Shown here piece after piece: positions 24,301-31,654 of a stretch of DNA of 34,996 nucleotides. Positions within the stretch are counted from its first letter, which is position 1. Each line of letters begins with the position of its first letter. The position numbers and the translations under genes are program-made. The notes under the pieces were generated by a model that did no database searches, was not told the origin of the DNA, and saw nothing but the letters and a program-made list of their open reading frames with translations. Source of the stretch: Myxococcaceae bacterium (GTDB lineage: Bacteria > Myxococcota > Myxococcia > Myxococcales > Myxococcaceae); assembly GCA_025459425.1 (NCBI GenBank), contig JALOQF010000026.1, positions 1 through 34,996 on the forward strand. The letters are read 5' to 3'.

Positions 24301-24905
24301 GGGTGCTCCTCCAGCCATTCCGTGAGTCGGCGGTCGCCCCGGGCCTTCTCGGCGAAGCGCGCCCGGCCGGCGCTGAGACGCCGCTTCCCCGTCGCCAACG
24401 ACACCCGCATCGCCTCGGCCATGGCCGCGAGCGACAGGCCCTCGAGGTCGTGCAACGCGACGGCGAGGCGTTCTTCGGCCGGCAGGGTGTCGAGCACCTC
24501 GTACACGGCCTTCACCACGGCACCCTCGGGCCCCTCGGCCGTTGGTGTCGCCTCGACGTCGGGCAACGCCTCGGGCGCGAAGAAGCGCAGCCACGCGCGC
24601 CGGCGCTGACTGCGGAGGAACACCCGGCACACGTTCACCGTCACCGCCGTCAACCAGCCCTGCAGCGCCGCGGCCGACTGCACCCGGCCCACGTCGCGCA
24701 GCGCCATCACGAAGACGTCATTCACCAGGTCGGGCACCTCGGGCCGGCGGCCGAGGGTGTTGACGATGACCGACGCCACCAGCGGCGCAAAGCGGCGGAA
24801 GAACTCGTCAGCCGCGCCCACCCGGCCCGCCACGAGGGCCTCGAGGAGCGACGCGACGTCGTCCCCCGGGCGAGGTACCGCGCTGAGTCGGGCTGGCACG
24901 GACAT
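24297..24905 (-). CDS. ECF-type RNA polymerase sigma factor (cassette A)
   Basis: 202 residues from ATG 24905; GTG at 24923 or 24899 is possible, and none of them has a good ribosome-binding site. Region 2 covers about 30-100 (AADEFFRRFAPLVASVIVNT, DLVNDVFVMALRD, LQGWLTAVTVNVCRVFLR). Region 4 covers about 135-190 (AVYEVLDTLPAEERLAVALH followed by DLEGLSLAAMAEAMRVSLATGKRRLSAGR). No region 3 is present, as expected for the ECF group. It is the first gene of the four-gene minus-strand cassette and overlaps the FecR/TPR gene. A 13-base stretch at its start (24905-24917) recurs upstream of the cassette's lipoprotein gene. Autoregulation is plausible but unproven. Confidence 0.9.
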   Translation of the reverse strand: MSVPARLSAVPRPGDDVASLLEALVAGRVGAADEFFRRFAPLVASVIVNTLGRRPEVPDLVNDVFVMALRDVGRVQSAAALQGWLTAVTVNVCRVFLRSQRRRAWLRFFAPEALPDVEATPTAEGPEGAVVKAVYEVLDTLPAEERLAVALHDLEGLSLAAMAEAMRVSLATGKRRLSAGRARFAEKARGDRRLTEWLEEHP

Positions 24906-24917
24906 CAAGGAACCGGG
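24905..24917. promoter_or_regulatory. 13-base motif shared with 22165-22177
   Basis: TCAAGGAACCGGG (plus-strand reading) occurs here at the sigma gene start and again in the gap before the cassette A lipoprotein gene. It contains the GGAAC word common in -35 elements of ECF promoters, but on the strand opposite to the genes. It abuts the chosen ATG, so it only works as a control element if translation starts slightly downstream. Confidence 0.3.
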
Positions 24918-24976
24918 AACCACGCAGGTGGCTCACGCGGTATCGTCGCACCCGGCCCCGCGGGTGGGCAATCGCC

Positions 24977-25324
24977 CTACCAGCGCCCCATCGACCCGAG
25001 GTTGTGCACCTGGGTGAAGCCGAGCCCCTTCAGCGTCGACTTCGCCATCGCGCTGCGGGTGCCAGAGGCGCAGTAGAGGACGACGGGCTTGTCCTTCTCG
25101 CCGAGCTTCTTCACCTGGGCCGGCAGCTCCTGCAGCGGCACGTTGATGGCCCCGGGGAGGTGGCCCGACGAGAACTCGCCGGCGCTGCGCACGTCGACGA
25201 GCTTCGCGCCCTCCTGCACCAGGCGGCGCGCGTCGGCAGAGCTCACCTGCCCCAGGCGCTTGAAGACGAGGAAGGCGACGACGAGGCCCACGGGCAGGGC
25301 CCACTGCATGACGGAAGCGTCCAT
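24977..25324 (-). CDS. Membrane-anchored rhodanese-like protein
   Basis: 115 residues from ATG 25324; ATG 25309 (residue 6) is possible. Residues about 7-21 form an N-terminal membrane anchor. Residues about 28-115 are a single rhodanese domain: DARRLVQEGAKLVDVRSAGE, GHLPGAINVPLQEL and the active-site loop VVLYCASGTRSAMA with Cys85. Rhodaneses carry sulfane sulfur on this Cys; single-domain membrane-tethered forms have varied redox or sulfur-transfer roles. It lies 71 bases downstream of the sigma factor's start on the same strand, with no sign that it belongs to the cassette. Confidence 0.92.
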   Translation of the reverse strand: MDASVMQWALPVGLVVAFLVFKRLGQVSSADARRLVQEGAKLVDVRSAGEFSSGHLPGAINVPLQELPAQVKKLGEKDKPVVLYCASGTRSAMAKSTLKGLGFTQVHNLGSMGRW

Positions 25325-25399
25325 GGCGGGCTTGGAGCCTGACGCCCTTTCCGAGGGTTCGCCACGCCACGAGGGCACCCGGGCCGCTTCGATGAGCCG

Positions 25400-26563
25400 T
25401 CAGCCCGGCGCGAACCGAAACCACTGACCGCCCGTCTCCTCGACGGGGACCAGCTGGGCCGCGTGTCGGCTCGCGAAAGCCTCCCATGGCTCGGTGGTCG
25501 CCCCGCCATCACGAGAGACGACATCGGCCCTCGGCAGGTGCAGGGTGGAACCGTCGGTGACGAGGGCGAGGACGCGCGGGGTCGTCTCCGAGTCCAGCGT
25601 GCCCAGGGCCGCCACCGACACGTCGGGGTAGCGCGAGGCCAACAGCTCGGCGCTCTCGGCGAGGTCCGACTGCACCGCTTCGTGGAAGAGGCTGCACAGC
25701 GCCGCGCGCGCCGGGCTCGTTCGGGGCGGGAGCCAGGGCTGCCACCCATCGCTGGTGAGGCCGAGGGGCGTGCGCGTGACGGGCCGCGCGTCGGTCCGAA
25801 TGGCGGTGCGAATGGCCTCGACGCAGAGCAGCAGGTTGTCGACGTCTTCACTGCCCGTCACCAACAGCGTCACCCGGTTGGGAATGAACACGACCGGGTG
25901 TCCTTTGAGCGGAAGCGTGAGGAAGCGCTCGGCGAGGAGCACGCGCGCCGCGTCGTACTCGTCTTCCAGCGGAGAGCGGTAGACGCCCGGTCGCAGCGCT
26001 TCGAGCGGTGCGGTCGTCGACCGACGCAGGTTCTCGACCGCGAGCTCGAACAGCCCCTCAGGCGAACCTGCGACCTCGGCCGCGACGGGACTGGTGACGA
26101 ACTGCACCTTGTTGGGTGAGTCGAGAACGAACGCAATCTGCAGCCCGGCCGCGAAGGGCCGCGTCGCCAACCCGGGGTCGACGACGTTCATGCCCTTGAA
26201 CTGCAGCGCGAGGCGCATCGACGCGCGCCACGAGGCCGCGACCGGCTGAAGGAGCGGCATGATGTGCGCGCGCGCAGGCGAGAAGCTCGGTGCGCGGTTG
26301 ACGAACGCCCGCAGGTACTCGAGGGTCGCCGCGCGGCGCTCGTCGTCCGGGAGCATTCCGAAGCGCTCCCACGGCGTCGCAAAGCCAACCTGATGGAGCA
26401 CCGCTCCACCCTCGGGCACCACCATTCCCGGGGGTGGGTCGGTCTCGTACCGCACGCCGAAGCCCGCGTTGGAGTACTCGGCATTCGTCACGCCGAGTGA
26501 CGCGAGCAGCGTCATGCATTCCTTCGCGAAGGCCTCCTTTGACGGCACGTGCCCACCCGCCAT
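25400..26563 (-). CDS. DUF1444-like protein (paralog 1)
   Basis: 387 residues from ATG 26563; no strong ribosome-binding site is seen. Recognisable pieces are an N-terminal helix (KEAFAKECMTLLASLG), a middle stretch with HPVVFIPNRVTLLVTGSEDV and a final beta-rich part (SVAALGTLDSETTPRVLALV). The FIPNRxTLLVTGSxD segment resembles DUF1444 (YtpQ-like) proteins, whose function is unknown. The protein is soluble, with no signal peptide or membrane helix. It lies 85 bases downstream of a second protein of the same type on the same strand, and the two align in order of segments, so they arose by tandem duplication. The assignment is by eye. Confidence 0.68.
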   Translation of the reverse strand: MAGGHVPSKEAFAKECMTLLASLGVTNAEYSNAGFGVRYETDPPPGMVVPEGGAVLHQVGFATPWERFGMLPDDERRAATLEYLRAFVNRAPSFSPARAHIMPLLQPVAASWRASMRLALQFKGMNVVDPGLATRPFAAGLQIAFVLDSPNKVQFVTSPVAAEVAGSPEGLFELAVENLRRSTTAPLEALRPGVYRSPLEDEYDAARVLLAERFLTLPLKGHPVVFIPNRVTLLVTGSEDVDNLLLCVEAIRTAIRTDARPVTRTPLGLTSDGWQPWLPPRTSPARAALCSLFHEAVQSDLAESAELLASRYPDVSVAALGTLDSETTPRVLALVTDGSTLHLPRADVVSRDGGATTEPWEAFASRHAAQLVPVEETGGQWFRFAPG

Positions 26564-26648
26564 GTCGCCGCCAGACTCGTCGACGTCGAAGAATGCGTGA
26601 GCGTGACCAGCTGGTTGGTGGTTCTCGGGGATCGCCGCGAGCTCGTCG

Positions 26649-27710
26649 TCAGTGGGGAACCTTCGTCACGAACCGGGGCGGCCAGAGGTTGGGAATCGGC
26701 TCGAGCAGGTCGGCGAAGCGCTCGAAGGCCAGGTCCCTGGACACCGAGCGGAAATCGGTGAGCGTTCGCCCGAGCACCAGCACATCGGCGAGCGGAAGCG
26801 CCGTGACGACATCTTTGGCCCAGGAAGCCAGGGACACCAGCGGGAGCCCGGCGGCGCCCTCGACGGTGTAGTTGGCGACGAAGATTTTCGTTTGAGACCC
26901 GGCGTTCTCGCGCTGAGCGGCGTAGGCCGTTTCGAGGCCGGCCCTGCGCATCGCGATGAAGATGACTCGAAGGGTGGGCTCGGAGCGCGGGGGCAACCAC
27001 GGCACCAGGGCACCTCCGCGGAGGACGTAACAGAGCCCCAGCGGCTTGTCGGCCAGAGCCTCACGGATGATGGCAGCCGCCGCGTGCAGGCCACGCCAGT
27101 CGGTCGAGCCGGTGATGAGCATCTGGGTGCTGTTCAGCAGAATGAAGACGGGCTCTCCCGGGAGCAGGGGCAACGCGAGCTCTGACACCCGCGCGAGGAC
27201 CGCGCCCGGGTGGGACGTGACATACAGCTGCACATCGGGACTGGGCTGTTCGAATTCGAAGAGCGACGGTGACAGCTGCGCGACAACCTGCGCCAGCGTG
27301 ATGCCTTGCTCCTGCACGCCCTCTGGCGTGAGGACCTCGACTCCCTTCTCGTCTGCGCGCAACACATCCAGGGTCAGCCCCGACGCGAGCTTCGGGCGGC
27401 CGTCTCCCGCGACGAAGTGGAACCGCGGCATCAAGTAGAAGCTCGGCGTGGTGACGGCGCCCGGCCGCACGAGCGCGTCGATGGGAGCGGTCGCTGGGGC
27501 GAGGTCTCCCGACTGGTTCCAGCTCTCGAAGGCTTCGGTGAGGTCGAGACGCTGGCCATCGCCCGGGTAGCTGTCGAGCACCTCGAGGAAAAGCCTCTCG
27601 TCGTCGTCGACCCACGCGACGGCGCGGTCGTCGCCGCGGCTCCGCAGGTGGGCCACCACGGCGTCACGGAACTGCTCGGGTCGTTTGAAGAGCTTCTTGA
27701 GGAAGGACAT
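26649..27710 (-). CDS. DUF1444-like protein (paralog 2)
   Basis: 353 residues from ATG 27710, with GGGAGA upstream; an in-frame extension to 27770 is not needed. It begins MSFLKKLFKRPEQFRDAVVA, a typical N-terminus for this family. The central strand LPGEPVFILLNSTQMLITGS matches the FIPNRxTLLVTGS segment of its neighbour. The C-terminal half has a Trp/Pro motif (ALVPWLPPRSEPTLRV) that also appears in paralog 1 (WQPWLPPRTSPAR). It is soluble, with no export signal. The function is unknown; the tandem pair may act as one unit. Confidence 0.7.
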   Translation of the reverse strand: MSFLKKLFKRPEQFRDAVVAHLRSRGDDRAVAWVDDDERLFLEVLDSYPGDGQRLDLTEAFESWNQSGDLAPATAPIDALVRPGAVTTPSFYLMPRFHFVAGDGRPKLASGLTLDVLRADEKGVEVLTPEGVQEQGITLAQVVAQLSPSLFEFEQPSPDVQLYVTSHPGAVLARVSELALPLLPGEPVFILLNSTQMLITGSTDWRGLHAAAAIIREALADKPLGLCYVLRGGALVPWLPPRSEPTLRVIFIAMRRAGLETAYAAQRENAGSQTKIFVANYTVEGAAGLPLVSLASWAKDVVTALPLADVLVLGRTLTDFRSVSRDLAFERFADLLEPIPNLWPPRFVTKVPH

Positions 27711-28032
27711 GGGTTCTCCCGACTGAACGGGTGACGCCTGCGTTTGGGGGCCGCGCGCCGAATCCGTCACCCGGCACGCACCTCACGAGCGACGAGCCTC
27801 CGGCCCTCATCGGCGCGATGGTGGTTCACGCGAGGACGACGAAGCCGGAGCGCATCTGTCGCATGCGCTCGTGCAGGCCGCCGGAACCACGCAGAACGTG
27901 GCTTCCCTGCCGAGGTTCCCAACCATTTCGCGACGTTCGCCCGACGCGAGGTGGCCCCGCCGGCAGCAGGCCCTTCGCGAGCTGGCGTGCTTCGTCGGTG
28001 CGACGTGCCGGCCGCTCGCATAGAGGAGCGCC
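27711..28032. other. Divergent intergenic region
   Basis: About 320 bases between the start of the second DUF1444-like gene (minus) and the thioesterase gene (plus). It should hold both promoters. Overlapping ORFs on both strands are Arg/Ala-rich shadows without domain signs. No clear hairpin, repeat or operator was seen. Confidence 0.4.
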
Positions 28033-28893
28033 ATGCCGTCCGTCCTCGACGAGTTGGTGTCGCTGCTGTCGCTCGAGAAGCTGGAAGAGAACCTGTACCG
28101 CGGCCAGAGCCAGGACCTCGGGTGGGGCGTCGTCTTCGGCGGGCAGGTGCTGGGCCAGGCGCTCACCGCGGCGATGCGCACGGTGCCCGAGGAGCGCGCG
28201 GTGCACTCGCTCCACGCCTACTTCCTGCGGCCCGGCGACGTGAAGGCGCCCATCGTCTACGACGTCGACCGCATTCGCGACGGCTCGAGCTTCACCACGC
28301 GGCGGGTGGTGGCGATTCAGCACGGCGAGGCCATCTTCAACCTCGCCGCGTCCTTCCAGAAGAACGAGCCCGGCTTCTCGCACCAGGACGAGATGCCGAA
28401 AGTGCCGGGGCCCGACGAGCTGCCCACCGACCAGGAGCGCTTCGCCCGCCACGGCGCCGCGCTGCCCGCCGCCATCAAGGCGTGGGCGCTGGCCGAGCGG
28501 CCCATCGAGTCACGCACGGTGGAAGACGACGACCCGTTTCACCCGGTGAAGGGGCCGGCGGACCGCTGCGTGTGGTTCAAGGCGCGGCACCGCCTGCCCG
28601 ACGCGCCGACGATTCACCAGGCGCTGCTCGCCTACGCGTCGGACTCGGCCTTCCTCACCACCGCGATGAAGCCCCACGCCGCCACCTGGTGGACGCGCGG
28701 CATGCAGGTGGCCAGCCTGGACCACGCGGTGTGGTTTCACCGGCCCTTCCGCGTCGACGAGTGGCTGTTGCACGTCATGCACTCACCGACGGCGGCGGGC
28801 TCGCGGGGGCTCGTCTTCGGGCGGGTGTATACGCGCGAGGGCGCGCTGGTGGCGACGACGGCGCAGGAAGGCCTCGTGCGCAAGCGCGACTGA
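28033..28893 (+). CDS. tesB: Acyl-CoA thioesterase II (TesB type)
   Basis: 286 residues, the same length as E. coli TesB, from ATG 28033 with GAGGAGC upstream. It hydrolyses medium- to long-chain acyl-CoA to free acid and CoA in the cytoplasm. Both hot-dog domains are visible: the first with YRGQSQDLGWGVVFGGQVLG (22-41) and HSLHAYFLRPG (58-68), the second with LLAYASDSAFL (198-208), ASLDHAVWFHRPF (227-239) and VATTAQEGLVR (273-283). The active-site triad Asp/Thr/Gln is kept as D204, S228 (a conservative change) and Q278. The gene appears to stand alone. Confidence 0.95.
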   Translation: MPSVLDELVSLLSLEKLEENLYRGQSQDLGWGVVFGGQVLGQALTAAMRTVPEERAVHSLHAYFLRPGDVKAPIVYDVDRIRDGSSFTTRRVVAIQHGEAIFNLAASFQKNEPGFSHQDEMPKVPGPDELPTDQERFARHGAALPAAIKAWALAERPIESRTVEDDDPFHPVKGPADRCVWFKARHRLPDAPTIHQALLAYASDSAFLTTAMKPHAATWWTRGMQVASLDHAVWFHRPFRVDEWLLHVMHSPTAAGSRGLVFGRVYTREGALVATTAQEGLVRKRD

Positions 28894-28986
28894 GTCAGCC
28901 GAAGCCCCGTGGGCGCTCCCGTCGCCCGACCTCACGCCCGGCTGCCTCGAGGTGGTACACGAAGCGACAGGTCTGCTGAGCCGAAT

Positions 28987-29010
28987 CGCTCGGCTCCACC
29001 ACTGTAGGAG
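28987..29010 (+). promoter_or_regulatory. Motif B copy 1 upstream of the sigma factor gene
   Basis: CGCTCGGCTCCACCACTGTA plus GG lies just upstream of the sigma start codon at 29014. A close copy (31613 onward) lies upstream of the lipoprotein gene at 31655. The shared core is CC(G/A)CCACTGT(T/A)GG. Both copies are followed by GGAG and, a few bases later, by ATGCG. It may be part of an ECF promoter or an untranslated leader. Confidence 0.35.
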
Positions 29011-29013
29011 TCG

Positions 29014-29550
29014 ATGCGCACTCGTCTGGCGATCGTCCGGGAAGTCGTCGGCCATCGGGAGCCCGACGACTTCGAACGCCTCGTGCGCAGCTACACGCCC
29101 TATGTGGCGTCCATCGCCATCAAGGTGCTCGGCCGCGAGGGCGACGTCGACGACGTGGTGCAGCAGACGTTCGCCGAGGCGCTCGAAGGCATGGACCGGC
29201 TCCGAGAACCTGCGGCCGTGCGGGGCTGGCTGGCGACCATCACCGTGCGCATTCTCATGCGCCAGCTTCGTCGGCAGCGGGTGCTCGAGACGTTCGCCCT
29301 CGCCGAGCGCTGGACGCCCACCATGCTGGGCACGCAGGTGGCTGGCGGGGAAGAGCGCGTGACGCTCGCCCGCGTGTACCAGGTGGTCGAGCGCTTCTCG
29401 CCCAGCGAGCGCGTACCGTGGGCGCTTCGCTACCTTCAAGGCGAGCGCCTCGACGCCATCGCCGAGGTGACCGGCTGTTCGCTCGCGACGGTGAAACGTC
29501 GAATCGCGGTCGTGCAGGCCGCCATCGAGGAGGCATTCGGCGATGTCTGA
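29014..29550 (+). CDS. ECF-type RNA polymerase sigma factor (cassette B)
   Basis: 178 residues from ATG 29014, with AGGAG upstream. Region 2 covers about 18-90 (DFERLVRSYTPYVASIAIKV, GDVDDVVQQTFAEALEGMDR, VRGWLATITVRILMRQLRRQ). Region 4 covers about 118-172 (ARVYQVVERFSPSERVPWAL, then RLDAIAEVTGCSLATVKRRI). The domain order and the partner gene match the cassette A sigma factor, though the two sequences have diverged. The stop overlaps the FecR/TPR start by eight bases, indicating translational coupling and probable control by that protein. Motif B lies directly upstream and again before the lipoprotein gene. Confidence 0.92.
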   Translation: MRTRLAIVREVVGHREPDDFERLVRSYTPYVASIAIKVLGREGDVDDVVQQTFAEALEGMDRLREPAAVRGWLATITVRILMRQLRRQRVLETFALAERWTPTMLGTQVAGGEERVTLARVYQVVERFSPSERVPWALRYLQGERLDAIAEVTGCSLATVKRRIAVVQAAIEEAFGDV

Positions 29551-30622
29551 ACTGGAACGAAAATTCCTCGCGACTGCCAGGAACCTCGAGCGCGTCTGGG
29601 ACGACGAGGCGCTCGACCAGGTCGCCGCTGGTGCGCGCGCCCGGGCGAAGAGACGCTCCCGCACGCGTCGGCTCGGGCTCGGCGCCGCAGCCGCCGTCGT
29701 GGTCGCGGTCATCGCCGGCGTCGCGCTTCGGACGCCCGTGGTGCCAGCCGCGACTGAGGCCAGCGTCTACATCGACCTGGGCGTCCCGTCAGACCCGCGG
29801 TTCAACGTCCTCGAGGCCTCGCCCGACGCGCTGGTGCTCGAGCTGGTCGAGCCAAAGGCCACCTTCCGGGTTCAGCGCCAGGAAGGGCGAACCGTGCGCG
29901 TCAAGGCGGGGCCTGCCATCGTCGAGGTCATCGGGACGACCTTCACGGTCGAGCTCGTCGGGCAGGACACCGTGGTGGCGGTCGACGAGGGGCGCGTGAA
30001 GGTGTCGGTCGCAGGCGTCTCGAAGGTGCTCACGCCCGGGGAGCGACAGCGGTTCTCACCGCCCCCCGTGGCCACCCCCGAGCCCCCGGCGAGCGAGCCC
30101 GTGCCCGACGAACCCCAGGCGCCGCCGGTGGGCGTCGCTGCCCCCGCGTCACCACCTGCGCCGGCGCGACCGCAGGAGAACTGGCGCGCGCTCGCCCGGC
30201 GCGGAGAGTTTGCGCGGGCGTACCCCGTGTTGAGCGCGGTCGGCCCCTCGGACGAGCCCACCGAGCTGTTGCTGGCGGCCGACGTGGCGCGGCTGAGCGG
30301 GCACCCCCGGGCCGCCGTGCCCTGGCTGCGACGCGTGGCCATGCACTTCACCCGCGACGCCAGAGCGGCCCTGGCGGCCTTCACCCTCGGTCGGGTGCTC
30401 CTCGACGACCTCGGCGACCCACGGGGCGCGGCGCGGGCGTTCGCCCAGGTTCGTGTCCTCGAGCCGAAGGGGCCGCTCGCGGCGGACGCCCTGGCGCGGG
30501 AAGCCGAAGCGCTCCACCGGCTCGGCGAAACGGCCGCGGCGCGCGAGCGTGCGCTGGAGTACCTCGAGCGGTACCCCGACGGACGGAAGGCCGCGGCCGT
30601 TCGAGGGTGGGGGGGCTTGTAA
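29543..30622 (+). CDS. FecR-domain/TPR single-pass membrane protein (cassette B)
   Basis: 359 residues from ATG 29543. About 1-43 are cytoplasmic, ending in a basic cluster (RARAKRRSRTRR). About 44-62 form one transmembrane helix. About 70-175 form a FecR-like domain (ASVYIDLGVPSDPRF, VRVKAGPAIVEVIGTTFTVE, VVAVDEGRVKVSVAG, KVLTPGERQRF). A Pro-rich linker (about 176-212) leads to TPR-like helices (about 215-355), ending with LEYLERYPDGRKAAAVRGW. The order equals that of the cassette A protein. FecR family members relay periplasmic signals to the sigma factor. The fusion of FecR to TPR and the absence of a TonB receptor set it apart from the classical Fec type. Confidence 0.82.
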   Translation: MSELERKFLATARNLERVWDDEALDQVAAGARARAKRRSRTRRLGLGAAAAVVVAVIAGVALRTPVVPAATEASVYIDLGVPSDPRFNVLEASPDALVLELVEPKATFRVQRQEGRTVRVKAGPAIVEVIGTTFTVELVGQDTVVAVDEGRVKVSVAGVSKVLTPGERQRFSPPPVATPEPPASEPVPDEPQAPPVGVAAPASPPAPARPQENWRALARRGEFARAYPVLSAVGPSDEPTELLLAADVARLSGHPRAAVPWLRRVAMHFTRDARAALAAFTLGRVLLDDLGDPRGAARAFAQVRVLEPKGPLAADALAREAEALHRLGETAAARERALEYLERYPDGRKAAAVRGWGGL

Positions 30623-30662
30623 AGCGCGGGGCGCAGGCCCTGCCTGTGCGAGAGTGCCCCGC

Positions 30663-31604
30663 GTGGGTTGGACGGTCCTCGTGCTCATTCTGGCGCTCCC
30701 CGAACGGCCCTCGGTTGGCCTGACGGTGGCGCCATGTCTGTCGAGCGTCTCCGCCGAGCTGCGCCGCGTGCTCGCGGTCGAGCTGGGAGGGCCGGTCGGC
30801 AAGCAGAGCGCAGGCTCGGACGTCGCGGTGCGGGTGAACTGCGACGAGCGCCGAATCAACTTCGAGGTCGAGGCCCGCGAGCGCGTGCCCATCGCGTCGT
30901 CGCTCGAGCGAGGCGACCTGCCTCCGTTGGCGCTCGCGCGCGCCCTGGCCCTCATGCTGGCGGAGTCGGTCGTGGAAGCCTGGGCCTCGCCCCCGGTCGT
31001 GCGCCCGCCGGAGCCCGTTCCCACGCCTCCGGCACCGGTGGCGCCGGCCGTCGCGCTCCCGGTGACGCCCGAGCCGCCACCGACGCTTCCACTGCCACCA
31101 CTTTCCACGCGGTCGGCTGACAGTCGCCTCGACGTCGACGTCAGCGGCGTGGTGCGCGGCGGAGGGCCGCTGCGCGCGGGCCCGATGGCCCAGGCCACGG
31201 TGTGGCTGCACTGGCTCGGGGCGCGCGTCGACCTGGCGTATCTGCGCGGCGGGCCGCCTCGCAGCGTCACCGTCATCGTCGACACGGGCGAAGCCGCGCT
31301 GGCGGTGACGGGGCGGCTGCGGTTGAGCTGGCTGAGCCTCGAGGCTGCTGCGGGCGCCCGGCTGGGCTTCGTCGCCCTGCGCTCACGAGAAACCGAGCGC
31401 ACCGTCAGCGGCTTCTTGCTGGGACCCACCACGAGCCTCACGGCCCTCGCCCACCCCTGGGCGGGCCTTCGCGTCGGCGTCTCGCTCGAGGGCGGGCTGT
31501 GGAACGCAGAAGTGCGGGGGCGCCTCTTCGACGAAGACGATGTCGTCGTGGGTGGGTGGTGGTGGGGGGTGCGGCTGCACCTTGGCTGGGGCTTCGGCCG
31601 TTGA
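30663..31604 (+). CDS. Secreted beta-barrel-like protein (cassette B)
   Basis: 313 residues from GTG 30663, 40 bases after the FecR/TPR stop; the frame is open further upstream, but only this start gives a signal peptide (MGWTVLVLILALPERPSVG). A small domain follows (about 20-115), with VAPCLSSVSAELRRVLAVEL, VRVNCDERRINFEVEARERV and LPPLALARALALMLAES. A Pro/Val linker (about 120-150) leads to about 160 residues of alternating strands ending VRLHLGWGFGR. The same three-part layout occurs in the cassette A protein, so the two are paralogs. It is probably an outer-membrane barrel of about eight strands. No named family was recognised. Confidence 0.7.
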   Translation: MGWTVLVLILALPERPSVGLTVAPCLSSVSAELRRVLAVELGGPVGKQSAGSDVAVRVNCDERRINFEVEARERVPIASSLERGDLPPLALARALALMLAESVVEAWASPPVVRPPEPVPTPPAPVAPAVALPVTPEPPPTLPLPPLSTRSADSRLDVDVSGVVRGGGPLRAGPMAQATVWLHWLGARVDLAYLRGGPPRSVTVIVDTGEAALAVTGRLRLSWLSLEAAAGARLGFVALRSRETERTVSGFLLGPTTSLTALAHPWAGLRVGVSLEGGLWNAEVRGRLFDEDDVVVGGWWWGVRLHLGWGFGR

Positions 31605-31612
31605 GCCATTCT

Positions 31613-31634
31613 CGCTGGTACCGCCACTGTTGGG
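31613..31634 (+). promoter_or_regulatory. Motif B copy 2 upstream of the M60-like lipoprotein gene
   Basis: CGCTGGTACCGCCACTGTTG plus GG, just after the barrel gene's stop (31604), resembles 28987-29008 upstream of the sigma gene. It is followed by GGAGGAG (31641-31647), a strong ribosome-binding site for ATG 31655. The copy gives the lipoprotein gene a possible own promoter within the cassette. Confidence 0.35.
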
Positions 31635-31654
31635 GCTCCGGGAGGAGTCCATCG

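Noticed and set aside
24905-24923. Alternative longer start (GTG 24923) for the cassette A sigma factor
   Set aside because: It adds only six residues, has no better ribosome-binding site and would put the shared 13-base motif inside the coding region; it is not excluded.
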